From: Acanthacorydalis orientalis | Lineage: Eukaryota > Arthropoda > Insecta > Megaloptera > Corydalidae | Assembly: GCA_034766995.1 (NCBI GenBank) | Contig: CM068314.1 | Coordinates: forward strand, 28,885,208 to 28,949,207 | Direction: 5' to 3' | Length of the DNA: 64,000 nt | Shown here: positions 24,867 through 36,269 of the stretch, one piece after another | How the letters are laid out: each line of letters opens with the position of its first letter | Position numbering within the stretch: the stretch's first letter is position 1 | Notes under the pieces: model-generated | Seen by the model: the letters and a program-made list of their open reading frames with translations, nothing else | What the model was told of the DNA's origin: nothing | Database searches by the model: none | Translations under genes and position numbers: made by a program

Positions 24867-25417
24867 CTGTTCATGAGAGATATACGAAAAATGTTTTATT
24901 TTAGTTCTTTTATATAACGAGAACGCCATTAATAATTATAAAGCAATAAAACATAATTCATAAACTAACTTCGTTAAATAATAGATTCAAAATAAAGTAT
25001 TTAATTGAAATAGTTGTTTTTTTTAGAATAAATCATTACTAAAAAGACTTATTTAAATTCATTTTTTATACGAAACATTATAATTAACTATTCTTTATTG
25101 CTACTGTTTTGGAAATTGAGAATATCTTAAGAAATTCAAGAAGAAATGTGACTGTACATTTTTCAATCAACACTCCGACTGCATCGCGAGATTTCTTGAA
25201 GTATGTTTCATTTAATTAGAAGTTTTTCAAGGTTCAGAAAAACACAAAAATCATTGCGATTAGAAGAATTCATTCTGCGATAAATATTTGAAAATATTTT
25301 GTCGCTACAAACTTCATTCGGCTTACTTTGTTATGTAGTTAACTATCACGTATAGAAACATTATTTAATATTATTCTTGCATGATGATAAATACAATTAC
25401 TCATCTCATTCAATACA

Positions 25418-25418
25418 T

Positions 25419-25496
<78 letters not shown>

Positions 25497-25502
25497 GTAT
25501 AT
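25418..25502. repeat. compound SSR (CA)n(TA)n
   Basis: About 19 bp of CA joins 56 bp of TA and exits through GTACGTATATAC. Confidence 0.92.
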
Positions 25503-25979
25503 ACCAGTACTTTAATCGATTTTTAAAAATTCGAAAAAATAATAGTCTGTACTTAAAAGAAGTATACTACTTCAGGCATGTACTTTATTAATCACACAAT
25601 AATTTATACTGAAATAAGTATTGTGCAAAAATATATTTATTACTTAATAATTCAAAATGTTTAAAATATCAGTATTCTATTTGAAATATATGATCAATAC
25701 CCGATAAATTAATAATTTATAGTAAGGAAATAGATAATATTAATTAAATAGGAACGTTATTTCACACCCTAAAAGTACAAACAGGTCCGAAAAAAAACAC
25801 TTGCACCGGAATTAAATAATTTAAATTCACTTAAACAAATTGCATTTTATTACGGATATACACAACAATTCGAATTAAATTATTTTTATGAACCGTCCCA
25901 ATTCATAAAAATAGATTCTCAATAAGTGTATCGAATTAAAAATAACCTTATAGCATATTAAGTAATTGGTGAATTTGAA

Positions 25980-26345
25980 ATATCGATACGAGCAACTGTT
26001 GTTCCGTTAATAATACTTCATATTGACAGTTGTTGACAATTTATGTCAACGCGTGGAAAAACAATACGCGAGACTTTTTACAACGAATACGTTCCCGTTT
26101 AGAAATCATTGTGTTCAAACGATACGTTTCCGTTTTTCGACAGTCGATTGTATAAGGTGTTCGCGTCAAATGTTGTAGATTGTCATCGAAGTGGGAGCAA
26201 TTTTGACCGCAAAGTTTATGTGCATGTATTTTCGATTAAACCCGACATTTGATTGATGACTACGCGTCAACAAGAATGGCAATTTGGTTTAGATGTGATC
26301 GGATACGTTCGAGCTGGTGCGACAAAGAAAACGATCTATATATTT
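25980..26345. other. GC-richer island with TTGACA/TGTCAA motifs
   Basis: TTGACAGTTGTTGACAATTT is followed by TGTCAACGCGTGG, giving three related hexamers in 35 bp. More CpG-rich sequence follows (CGCGAGACTTTTTACAACG, ATACGTTCCCGTT). An 84-codon frame from 26253 soon runs into TA repeats and is not credible as a gene. Confidence 0.3.
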
Positions 26346-26424
26346 TTATATTTATTCATAATAAGTATGATTAAAGGCCCGTATTTCAAAATTCTAATCA
26401 ACTCACACACACACTATCACGTAG

Positions 26425-26464
<40 letters not shown>

Positions 26465-26487
26465 TGTGTATGTATGTATATATATGT
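26425..26487. repeat. (TA)n with TATG tail
   Basis: The TA run is followed by GAGTGTGTATGTATGTATATATATG, with short ACACACACAC about 20 bp before. Confidence 0.88.
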
Positions 26488-27027
26488 GGACGTTTGAACA
26501 AATATAAATTTACATTTTACAGACATTTTTATATATAACTGTAGGAAAACACACATCATGTACATAAAAAAGAATCAGAAAAATGCGAACCAATCAAATC
26601 CAAACTTATTCATTTTTTCCAAATATTATGTTTTTTTTAAAAAAAAATATCTATTTATCATGAGATAAAGAAACGAAGTTTTCGTTTTTTAATGTAAATA
26701 CTCAGCTATAATTAATTGAATTATTACATATCTATGTTATATGTTAGAATTCAATTAATTAGCGCTAAGTATAATAATATATATTCAACTTTAAATTTCA
26801 TAAATTATAGCGACAGAAAGTATTTTCAATTAATACATTTTCTTGCAATTTAAACAAAATTGTTACGTGAAAAAGATTTTTTCTATATCTACAAATTTGT
26901 TTTTATCTTACTAAAAAGGATTTTTTGCATTTTTACAAGATTATAGTTTATTCACTTTTCAGAAATCTTCGATAGAAATTTAAAAAATAAGGTGTTCACT
27001 TTTTGAACGTTTATGCTTTTGAGATTC

Positions 27028-27029
<2 letters not shown>

Positions 27030-27074
<45 letters not shown>

Positions 27075-27078
27075 TATG

Positions 27079-27113
<35 letters not shown>
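27030..27113. repeat. interrupted (TA)n with TATG tail
   Basis: Two TA runs separated by ACATATATATGTAT, ending in TATGTATGTATG. Confidence 0.9.
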
Positions 27114-27558
27114 AAAATTAAGAAATTAAAAAATGAAGGAACGAAATAAATCAAAAATTAAAAAACTAATAAGTGCTATTAACTATCGAAATAAGAATTA
27201 GTAATATAAAATAGACCAATTCTATTGAAAAAAAAAACATGAAATCGATATAACAGATATTTCATTAGGGCTATAATTCATAATATCATCAAAATTATTA
27301 GCTATGATGCAACAGAAACTATCAAAATTATGCGAATCATGTTTTGTATAGGTATATTTCTTATTAAAATATATGGTCATTTAAGATACTGTTATCAAAT
27401 ATTGGAAATTATATTAGGAAATTCGATATATAATAGTATGTCCAAATTTTGGTTTTTAGATATAAAGTAAATGAAATAAATATTTTTTTCTACAGCACCA
27501 CAAATAATGCATCTATCCAATATATACACAATTGTGAACCATCGTGGATATAAATATA

Positions 27559-27938
27559 TTAGGTTGGTAGAAAACTATTGCGGTTTTTGTTTTCTGAATT
27601 CTAACCTTAATTTTTTCAATTATAGTATCATTTCGTCGTGTTCCTGTTAATATCATTTTAAAGTGCATTTTTCGGTCTGTATTTTAGTAACATCGACTTT
27701 GATTGTATTACTAATTTAGTTTCAAATTGGGCCATTGAATTAAAGATGGAAAAGAAGCAAAGAAGAGCATTTTTGCATGAGTTCAAAATGGGTGGTAAAA
27801 CCTCAAAGATGAACAAAAGTTAGACGTTAGTCATCCAACAATTCTAGTCGACTTAAAACAGCTAGGAAAATAAAAAAAAAACAAATATATATATAAAATT
27901 GAATGTCACAAACCGTAATTGTTTTTCTACCAACATAA
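27559..27938 (+). mobile_element. internally deleted mariner derivative (380 bp, MITE-like)
   Basis: The left terminus TTAGGTTGGTAGAAAACTAT and the right terminus (reverse complement TTATGTTGGTAGAAAAACAA) form an imperfect inverted repeat. The left TA target dinucleotide is present at 27557-27558; on the right it is TG. Inside, ATG at 27746 opens MEKKQRRAFLHEFKMGGKTS, a mariner transposase N-terminus about 187 bp from the end, like the 22.7-kb copy. A deletion then jumps to LDVSHPTILVDLKQLGK, a block from the end of the DNA-binding domain. The whole catalytic domain is missing. Such derivatives move only if a full transposase acts in trans. Confidence 0.88.
27746..27875 (+). pseudogene. mariner transposase N-terminal fragment
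   Basis: About 20 N-terminal codons (MEKKQRRAFLHEFKMGGKTS) are joined by an internal deletion to the VSHPTILVDLKQLGK block. No catalytic residues remain. The frame changes across the junction. It is not expected to yield a functional product, although the surviving segments come from the DNA-binding region. Confidence 0.75.
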
Positions 27939-28994
27939 TGCCATTGATTTGAAAACGTTATGTCACTGCTGCATATTTTACAAATTAATTTTGAATCATC
28001 CTACAAAGTAAAGTTTTTTTCGATCAAAAATACTTAACAATTTATTATTAATTATTTCTGATTCATATTTACATGTAGTTAGATGGCTATACCAACATAC
28101 TTAAAATGCAGAGGTGTATGATAATCTCTAATGGAAGTAAATTTATTCACATTTCAAAAAATAAATTATACGAAAAACAATTTGTTGAGCAATGTAGTTA
28201 GTACTAAGAATAACGAAACTTACTTCTCGAGTACTTTTTGCCTTTTAGAGGAATATCAAATTTTATTTAGTTGTCAGTTTTGTCTGACCATATTAATATA
28301 TCCATTTATTATGAATTCATTCTCAGTAAAACAATAACAATGTTGTTCTCGTATTCTTATTAAATAATAGAGTATTTTTAGTTAATATTTCAATTTGTAT
28401 TTATATTAAACAATATAGTAATTTATTGAAAAATATAAAATTTGAATTCAATTCAACACAATAGAAAAAAATATGTCTCAGTTGAAAAAGAATCCTTTTC
28501 AACCAAAAAAATACAGAATAAAGAAAAATTGCGAGCAATTAAATAAAAAAATATGCATTAATATCCGCTAAACAATGTTAATAATTTATCAATACTACAA
28601 ATCACAAAGATATCACCCTCACCCTCATACAGTCACAAAAAAAATTAGATAGAATAGTTAAATACTAAATAAATAATATCTATTATAATCTTAATATATG
28701 AAAACATTTTGTTGGCAAACAATCGAGTCGAAATCAAATAAAATGTCTCTTTTTTATTCAAAACATTTTGTTAATTTATTTTTTATTTTTGAAAATAAAG
28801 AATTATTGCTTCATTTGTAACACTTCTCGTGGATAATATTGATTTCTGTAATTTATTTTATGATACCCAAAATATAATAATATATAGTAATAAATTAATA
28901 CCCAAATGATTATTCAAATTACTTTGAAAATTCTACATTTCTAAGATTTATGCAGCAGTTTAATTTTAAAAACATCCACTCTATCTCTTTCTAT

Positions 28995-29052
28995 GTACAT
29001 ATATATATATATATATATATGTATATAAATATATATATATATGTATATGTAT
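28995..29052. repeat. interrupted (TA)n
   Basis: Enters after a CTCTTTCTATGTACATA stretch; two TA runs around TATAAATATA. Confidence 0.85.
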
Positions 29053-29269
29053 AATCCATATATTTAAAAATATTTTTTATTTCTAAATAAAAAAACTTAC
29101 CATTCAAACATCAGAAATTTAAATACCACATACCTGAAACAAAAAATAAAAAATATATAAATATTTAAATAAGTACAGTTTCGTTGTCTTTTTTGAAACT
29201 ATCAAAGAAAACTTATATAATAAGAATGTTCAAATGCTATTATTAAATTTAAGTTATGCAAAAAATATT

Positions 29270-29296
29270 GTATATATATATATATATATATATAAA
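29270..29296. repeat. (TA)n, about 25 bp
   Basis: A short clean TA run ending in AAATACACA. Confidence 0.8.
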
Positions 29297-29379
29297 TACA
29301 CAACACTATTCATGTAATGTAATTTAAAAATGATTAATTTCTCATTTTATTCGCTTTTTTATCTGAATTCATACGTTAC

Positions 29380-29720
29380 AAGTTCGATTCTCAGAGGCTT
29401 TCCATCATCAATACATCAAATGCATTCTTTTCCCTACGTCGACACAACACGAATCAATATTAAATACATTCATCTATATTCGTTTCCTCCGGCACTGACC
29501 AATTTTATATCGCGAAACATTTTACTATATTGAAAAATGAGGAACGATTTCTCTCTCGTGGTATCCACATGGGAGCGATCTATCCCTCAGGATAGCAGTT
29601 GCCGGCCACCATTGAACGTAGCGTGGACAACGGTCAACAGATAAACTTTGAACGTCGTGCTCACTTTCTACGTATTTTGTCATAGACTACGCATGATGAA
29701 CGTATCGAAAAAGAGATGGA
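29380..29720. other. GC-richer island, candidate regulatory DNA
   Basis: The island contains CCCTACGTCGACACAACACG, TCTCTCTCGTGGTATCCACA and TGCCGGCCACCATTGAACG. A short plus frame (29330-29533) covers part of it without recognised motifs. An AGTTCGATTCTC string near 29381 resembles a polymerase III B box, but no tRNA fold surrounds it. Confidence 0.28.
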
Positions 29721-30137
29721 AAATTCACAGATACGTTAAAGAAAAAGAAACGCACGCAATATATTCCTTTTAAATGATCATTTTTCTTTTTATCTTTCTC
29801 CTATATTCTCAACCGTGAAACGTACTTCGCTCAAAGAAAAAAGATAAACTTATGCGAGTTTCATTTCAAGAGACAAAAAAATATATATAATTCTTTGTGT
29901 ACGGACGTTTGGCTATTTTTTGAAGTATCTCAAAGGCGGTTACTATAAATATATATATTTCCCGATTCTTGGTTTATGTGTAATATGTTACAATGAGATC
30001 TAAATCTATATTTCATATACAGGACTACGATATATAAGGAAACGATTGACTTTTGACATCAGAACACTTATTCATATATATCTGACATCCTTTTAGGGGT
30101 CATTGTTTTTTTGTGAAAAGTTTTCGTTATTATTGTG

Positions 30138-30162
30138 ATATATATATATATATATATATATA
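30138..30162. repeat. (TA)n, about 24 bp
   Basis: A short clean TA run between GTGA and GTTA. Confidence 0.8.
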
Positions 30163-30589
30163 GTTATATTTTTTTTTGAATTTTTAATATATATTGAATA
30201 TTTAATAATGTAAAATAAATATCTACATAGTTTTTAAAATTAATATATTTTACATTCTAAAGATCGTAGATTAATAATGTATTAGATGAAATGAAGTTAT
30301 TATTTTGAGTAATTATTATACTTTTTCAAATAACATTCATTTAAATTTAATTCATTTATTTTTTAAATGTCAGTTATTAATAATTATCACTGACTGCTTA
30401 ACTATTACATCTTTGAATATTTTGAAGAAATGACATTCACCTTCTTGAATTAAAACCTGAACCTTTCTCAAAATAATTAGATTATTTAAAAATTTTTGCT
30501 TTTGACAACAGTATAAGTGCATGTAACACTACAAAATAATTATTTACAACAAACACCCTCAAAGAACTTGCATTTTAGTCGGATATTAC

Positions 30590-30850
30590 ACATCGTTGAT
30601 ACGTTTTATTTGGTGTCGTTGTCATTGACATTTGTCAAGTAGATTCTAGTTGAGACAAATTAATCGAAGACCGCGATACGTTCCGCGTACATTATTCAAA
30701 AGATATATAAGTCGTTGGCCATGTCTGTTGTGTCAACGCCAGACGCCTCCGTCAACTATAACACCAGTCTGGTGAGTTAGGAGACGCAGACGCGTCGATA
30801 GATACATCAAAGCGACATCCACCAACTCTCCAGATTGCTCTCAATAATTA
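30590..30850. other. CpG-rich island around the candidate promoter
   Basis: The island contains CATTGACATTTGTCAAG (short inverted repeat), CCGCGATACGTTCCGCG and GGAGACGCAGACGCGTCG. It encloses the TATA/initiator/GTGAGT cluster. The 200 bp on either side return to the AT background. Confidence 0.35.
30699..30777 (+). promoter_or_regulatory. candidate core promoter with first exon and splice donor
   Basis: A TATA-like box TATATAAG (30704-30711) is followed about 30 bp later by GTCAAC (30732-30737), which resembles an arthropod initiator. A textbook donor CTG|GTGAGT lies at 30769-30777. Between them the sequence is GC-richer and could also be read as a 17-codon coding start from ATG at 30721 (MSVVSTPDASVNYNTSL). 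The CpG-rich flanks (CCGCGATACGTTCCGCG upstream, GACGCAGACGCGTCG downstream) set it apart from the AT background. The promoter reading and the coding-exon reading partly conflict, because the initiator lies inside the ORF. No downstream exon was identified. Confidence 0.3.
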
Positions 30851-31840
30851 CTATGCAAAATTATTAGCATATTAATTAAAGAAAATGTAATTAAAATAGA
30901 GTCGAGTTGAATTTGAAGTCATAATCATTATGTAAGCATCTATATGCTAGATTGAGAATGTCGTCTCTTTTGATAATCCAACTTTTGACGTCGAATGTAA
31001 ATTATTTCGGACAATCTAATGAATAATAATTGTTATTTTAGGTCTAACTTGTCTTTTGAAATTTGTTTACTGAACTTGGCTGTGTTCGCCAATATGCATT
31101 TTCGCGAATCGAATTCGTTAACGGATAAATTTGTATTTGAACGAAAGGGAATTTATAAAAAAAATATATACTCAATGACTATCACATGAACATATTTAAT
31201 TTATTAACCACCTAAATATATATATATATACAATAAATTATTGCAACTCTTAACAATAACCAATTTTCTTAATACGCTTTATAGATAAATAATAACCAAA
31301 TAAACTTTAAGTCTGTCATATTTGCATAAATAATTTATTTATTTAAGGGCATATTAATGATATTCATAATTTAGTATGTAACAGAAAATACTAAAGCCTC
31401 AAAATCAATTTAATAAACTTGATAACAGCAAACAAACCAATATTTATTAATTGAACATAAGTGATGTTAAAAATCTACTCAAAAACAATTTAAATTCTTA
31501 CCTCTTAATAAAACCGATTTATTTTTTAGCATTAAAATAATAAATTATTATAATTAGACATCAGTTCGGAATATTACATAAAAGAAAAGAAAATTTAATT
31601 AAAAGGACATTTATACAATTTGATAGAATGTTGATAAATACAAAAATTGTAAGGGCATTACTTTTAAACAAAATAATATTATGAAAAGTTTTCAAACACA
31701 TTCAGTTTTAAAAATAGAAAGCATTACTACATTTATTTTTATATACACTGTACCAAAAAGTGTAAATACAATATTTATGAAAAGGAATATAAGCTTTAAC
31801 AATACTTTCTATCAAAATGTTTAAAAATTGAAATATTATT

Positions 31841-31883
31841 TACTCATTTTAGTAGCAACTCATTTTACTCATTTTAGTAGCAA
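31841..31883. repeat. 25-bp tandem duplication
   Basis: The unit TACTCATTTTAGTAGCAACTCATTT is followed directly by TACTCATTTTAGTAGCAA, an exact repeat of its first 18 bases. It is a recent-looking local duplication without a transposon signature. Confidence 0.85.
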
Positions 31884-31969
31884 TATATTTATTTTTATAA
31901 TATTAAAAAAAAGAGCTTCGTTAAAATAGTGCAATGTAAATCCTCCTTTATTATGTAAGTCATCGCGAA

Positions 31970-32156
31970 TCCTGTTCTGAATATGATAAAATCGTCTTCA
32001 CGTACTGCCAAAATCGAAAATCTGAACCGGATGTCTGTAATATTAGACGCACATCTTAGACACGGTCCTATGGCAGTGCGAATTACCTCTGGACCGAAAG
32101 CTTAGTAAACGGAAATTCCGGACTGCGGCGGTCTGAATATCGAACTAAGGTTTATC
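31970..32156. other. GC-richer leader of the 32.2-kb ORF island
   Basis: CACGGTCCTATGGCAGTGCG, CTCTGGACCGAAAGCTTAG and CCGGACTGCGGCGGTCTG lie upstream of the ORF at 32157. CCGGACTGCGGCGGTC is near-palindromic. Stops occur in all frames, so it is not coding in continuity with the ORF. Confidence 0.28.
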
Positions 32157-32354
32157 ATGGACCGTGCTTCGGAGGGATGTGGACCGCCTAACACCCAGCC
32201 ACCACAGTGTTTGAAATTAGCGGCTCCATTAGTCCGAGACGTGTATCCGCAATGTGATCTTAAAACCAATCTCCGGACATCCAGGGATGAAGCCCGCAGT
32301 CTTATGGATGCGATAAGACGTATCGTGCGTTTACAGGAAGTCGTGTATTATTGA
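32157..32354 (+). other. unrecognised 65-codon ORF in GC-richer island
   Basis: The frame reads MDRASEGCGPPNTQPPQCLK and ends RIVRLQEVVYY, with a balanced composition rich in Arg, Asp, Pro and Cys that is unusual for this window. The island (about 31970-32360) is CpG-bearing over its whole length, including 130 bp upstream with several stops, so openness may just reflect high GC. I recognise no domain, signal peptide or membrane segment. A conserved noncoding element, a long noncoding RNA exon or an old repeat are equally possible. Confidence 0.25.
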
Positions 32355-33208
32355 AAGTGTGAATAACATTAAACGCTACTTAGTTAATTTCATTGAGTAT
32401 TCTTGAACGATCCGAGATTATCGGACGTATTTTTACATTTTATTTCCTCGTATTTGTATAAAAGCTATACTGTGTCAAAAAAGTTCATTTTTTACAAATA
32501 ATAAAAATCTATAGAGATTCCAATATAGCGGTAAAAAAGTTGAAATAGTTTTAAATTCAGTATTAAATTTTAATATAATTGTATCGCATTGTACTATTAT
32601 TTAATATACAATAAAATGATTTATATTTTATTTCAAAAATATTCTAAATAAAGACTTTATAGCAGCAAAAAATTAGATTTAAATAATTTAAGTATCTATT
32701 GACATGAATGAAAGAAATATTATACAAAACACAGATAATTTAAATTTCTACAATACATTAATGTGTTTCTATAAAATGTTTATACACTAACCTATTAACA
32801 TTTAAGATTTTTCTAACAGATATGTATTTTTCAAGTATCGGTCAGATGATAAAAAAAAAACAAGAAATAAGTTAAACATATTAAATGTATGTAATTATAT
32901 TTTGTTCATGCTAAACCTATGATAATGCAATCAAAGAGTTTTTTCAACTAAATCGAAACTCAAACAGGAAAAAGTAATTAAAGAATTGAATTGTTCAACA
33001 AAATATATAAAATATGTTATCAACTAAACTACAAACAAACCTAAACAATTTAAAAAACAAATCCTTTTCGTATTAAAAGTTTTTTACTATTACGTCTACT
33101 TCTCTTTTTAAATTCATTACTTTGTTGATAAATTTAAATAGGTTTCGATAATAAAATACATTTTTATTTTACATACATTGTTTTTGTATACATACATTAT
33201 ATATATAT

Positions 33209-34029
33209 AAGGGTCGTTTGATAAGTTTGGTAAATTTCTATGATATGGCTCCACCATTCATTTGGTAACGTCACGGTTATCAAGTATCACTTTTCAAACT
33301 AGCATACGCGAAATTTCAGTCAAAAGCGAAACGTTTACGTTCTACAGATGTTTGAAACGAACATTGTAGCAGTTGCCGTAAAAAATGGAAAAAATGAGCA
33401 GGCCTTTTTGAGTCAATTCTTTGCAGTGGATGAAACATAGAATCGCCACAACACACCCGAGTCGAAGCAGCAATTAAAACAGTGGACGACTGGTGAAAGT
33501 ACGCAGAAAAAGGCGAAGACCGTTTTGTCTGCTCAGAAGGTGATGGCCACTGTTTTTCTGGGATTACCAAGGAACATTTTGAACGACTACTTAACGAAGG
33601 GAAAAATGATATCAGGAGTCTATTATGCAACATTATTGGATCGTTTGAAAGAAGAGCTGAAACAAAAACGGTCAAGAGTGATGCACAAAAAAATACTCCA
33701 CACACCAAGACAAGGCCGTCCCACAAATCGACCGTCACAATGGCAAAAGTGCACGAATTAGGCTTCGAATTGATTCCTCATCCACCCTATTCTCCAGACT
33801 TGGCTCCGTGCGACTTCTTCCTCTTCCCAAACTTGAAAATTTGGCTCGGTGGGAATAAATTCCCCTAAAATGAGGATGTCATCGCCGACGTCAAGGCGTA
33901 TTTTGCGGACTCTCTGGTTCAAGTGTATAGCCGTCAATGGAGACTATGTTGAGGAATAAGAATGATTTTTTCCAAGAAAAACGGTATTTAACTTGCTTTT
34001 TTACCATTCTTACAAAACAACTCTCGTGA
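33209..34029 (+). mobile_element. mariner relic with deleted DNA-binding half
   Basis: The left end GGGTCGTTTGATAAGTTTGG pairs imperfectly with the right end CTTACAAAACAACTCTCG, so both termini appear to be present at a total of about 0.82 kb against 1.3 kb for intact mariners. The protein blocks begin at AVDET (first catalytic Asp) only about 210 bp from the left end, so most of the N-terminal helix-turn-helix region is gone. HNTPESKQQLKQWTTGEST, VMATVFLGLPRNILNDYLTK, YYATLLDRLKEELKQKRSR, PHPPYSPDLAPCDFFLFPNL and IWLGGNKF follow. This is the mariner lineage with TPE(T/S)KQQ and LAPCDFFLFP motifs, distinct from the 22.7- and 46.4-kb copies. Confidence 0.85.
33425..33955 (+). pseudogene. mariner transposase catalytic-domain pseudogene
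   Basis: Catalytic blocks are read in at least three frames. VDET is near 33428. A frame open from 33525 carries VMATVF and YYATLLDRLKEELKQKRSR up to about 33700. A shift leads to HQDKAV (second Asp) and another to MAKVHELGFELIPHPPYSPD and CDFFLFPNLKIWLGG (third Asp), ending at a stop after NKFP. The C-terminal part (DVKAYFADSLVQVYSRQW) is recognisable past that stop. A 140-codon open frame on the opposite strand (33738 down to 33316) is an antisense shadow of this pseudogene and should not be called a gene. Confidence 0.85.
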
Positions 34030-34039
34030 ATATAAAATT

Positions 34040-35940
34040 CAACATTAAATAAATATAAATTATTCAAATATAATCTTTAAGATTTTGTACAACATAATAA
34101 ATACAGTTGTATATATTTTTGTCATCTATTGGGAAAGTAACAATTTTATTATTTTGATATCGGAAAAATTATGCTCCAAAAATGTTATACAAAGAAGGAT
34201 TTTTATCATACCCTAACTTATGATGACTGGCTTTTAACCCATCTGATTATATATATATATATTCAACATTTTGAATGCTCCTTTCCTTTTCAAATATTGA
34301 TTTTTAATAAAATGAATCAAAATTTATTACATAATGTTTCAAGTAAATGACTCAGTAACTAATATATTTATTCAATCAATAGAAAATATGATCACCAGTT
34401 ATATTGTATTATACTTATCTGAAAATATGGTGTCTTTGAAAACATAATTTCTTGTGTAAAAATAAATATTAATAAAAAAATAAATAATTTGAGATAAATA
34501 ACATTCAGTTAATTTAAAACCACTATTAAATGTTTTTATTACTTGTAAATATATTTATATCTCTCTATATTACTAAATATTCCCAATAATTAAAATGTAC
34601 AAATATGAAACATTTTTTTTTAAATTTTAATTCAAAAATAAAGATTAAAAATTATTTTTTAGAAGCAATAAATTGCAAAATGTTAAATTATTAAAATTGC
34701 GAAAAAATATTTGTTCATTAGTAAATAAATGTTTTTTTTTAATTCTTTAAAGATTATTTTTCTTTTTGTGAAAGAATACCTAAGTAAAAAATATTTTAAA
34801 ATTGTAGGTTAATGTTTCAGCATAAAAGACAACAAACTAATATTTATTATTTTTTTATACGCGCATATATTTCTATTACCGAGATAATTTGTAGTGTCTT
34901 TTTTGTAGATAATCATCTTATATTCCTTAAATATGGATACTGCCGTGCATATTTGTTATACAAGACTATTATATAGTATTGATATATTTCAATATGACTA
35001 CAATATGCTCTTGCATCGCCCCAAACAATACATATGGCAGTCATTTATCTACCAATCTTTCAAACGCTTGGCAGCTGTCAGCAATGCTTATCTTTATCGT
35101 TACTCTATTGTCTGCAGTCTATAATTCTGTTATTGATATGGATTGGTTTATTTTCCGTGATATTCACAGCTTGATTCGAATTAGATTTCTTGCACATTTA
35201 GCTTATAAATCTATATACATTAATTATAAAATGAACACACTCATCCACATACATTCATGTACAATTCTAGGTAAATGAGTGTAATTAACGAATTAATATT
35301 AAAACGTTGAATTTTTATTAATGAATTTTTTCTAAAACATGAATACACTTATTGAAAACATATAAACAATCAAAATTATTTCAACTACATAATAGAAGCA
35401 TATTTTTAAAAAATAATTTAGTATTAATATTCAACTGTATGTTGGCAACCTATATATATATATATGTCGGATTTTTTTAACAAAAACAGACCTAAATTTG
35501 AATACTCATCACAGTATAGTTTTGAGTACTATGACTAAATTCACTTTCACGAATTAATTTTTCAGTAATTCCACAAACTAAAATAAAATTTCTGATCAAA
35601 AATGTCTGAAATTGATTATTGATCAATTTTGATTTCGATAGCGATGCGAACCTCAGAGCACATACATGTGAAATTTAATCAGATTTTTTTATACCTTAGC
35701 GTTATCAAAATTATGAAAAGAGAGAAAGGAAAAAATGTTGAAATATTTTTCTTGAAATCAAAATATTCAGGCATCTGAAATTAATTTTTCTTTCTAAAAA
35801 CATTTATTATACTTATCATGCTATAATTTTAAAGCAACGAAAGTAAGTTAATTTAAAAAAGTAATAGGTATTTTCCTTAACAATATTTTTTTTAAGAATA
35901 AATACTTAATAATAACTTCTAGTAGAAAATAAAACTCATA
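34040..35940. other. AT-rich sequence, no gene seen
   Basis: After the 33-kb mariner the DNA is plain AT-rich. Two overlapping frames at 34933-35278 (63 and 99 codons) lie in a slightly less AT-rich patch without motifs. Only tiny TA runs (34248-34262 and 35452-35466) occur, so this is an SSR-poor interval. Confidence 0.5.
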
Positions 35941-35961
35941 GGCAATATATTTTATTTACGC

Positions 35962-35978
35962 AATATATATATATACAT

Positions 35979-36058
<80 letters not shown>
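35962..36058. repeat. compound (TA)n(CA)n, two cycles
   Basis: TA, ATACATACACACACACAT, TA, ACACACACAT, then about 42 bp of TA. The TA/CA alternation repeats twice. Confidence 0.9.
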
Positions 36059-36060
<2 letters not shown>

Positions 36061-36099
36061 TATGTTTCATAGAGCATCTACAACAAATTGTTAAATTTT

Positions 36100-36265
36100 A
36101 TAAATTCCGCCCGGAGGGAATGAACAGAACTTGTCAGAGAGGGTTGCATGTACATTAGATTATGTCCAGTACAGTCTCAAAGGGACAGAACAAACTTACC
36201 GGAAGTGGAGTGAGTTTGTCGGTATAACGTTACGAAGCAGTTTAATTTAATATCTTAGGTATGAT
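36100..36265. other. small GC-richer island
   Basis: CCGCCCGGAGGGAATGAAC, CAGAGAGGGTTGCATGTAC and ACCGGAAGTGGAGTGAG (the ACCGGAAGT core is an ETS-family consensus) occur within 160 bp just after a large SSR. No ORF is present. Confidence 0.3.
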
Positions 36266-36269
36266 AGCT

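Noticed and set aside
29370..29400. Possible tRNA or SINE (AGTTCGATTCTC)
   Set aside because: Only a partial B box; the flanks do not fold as a tRNA and no repeat tail is seen.
33316..33738. 140-codon minus-strand open frame
   Set aside because: It is exactly antisense to the mariner catalytic pseudogene at 33425-33955 and has no recognisable domain, so it is a shadow.
34933..35278. 63- and 99-codon plus frames
   Set aside because: AT-rich, overlapping in different frames, no motif; consistent with chance.
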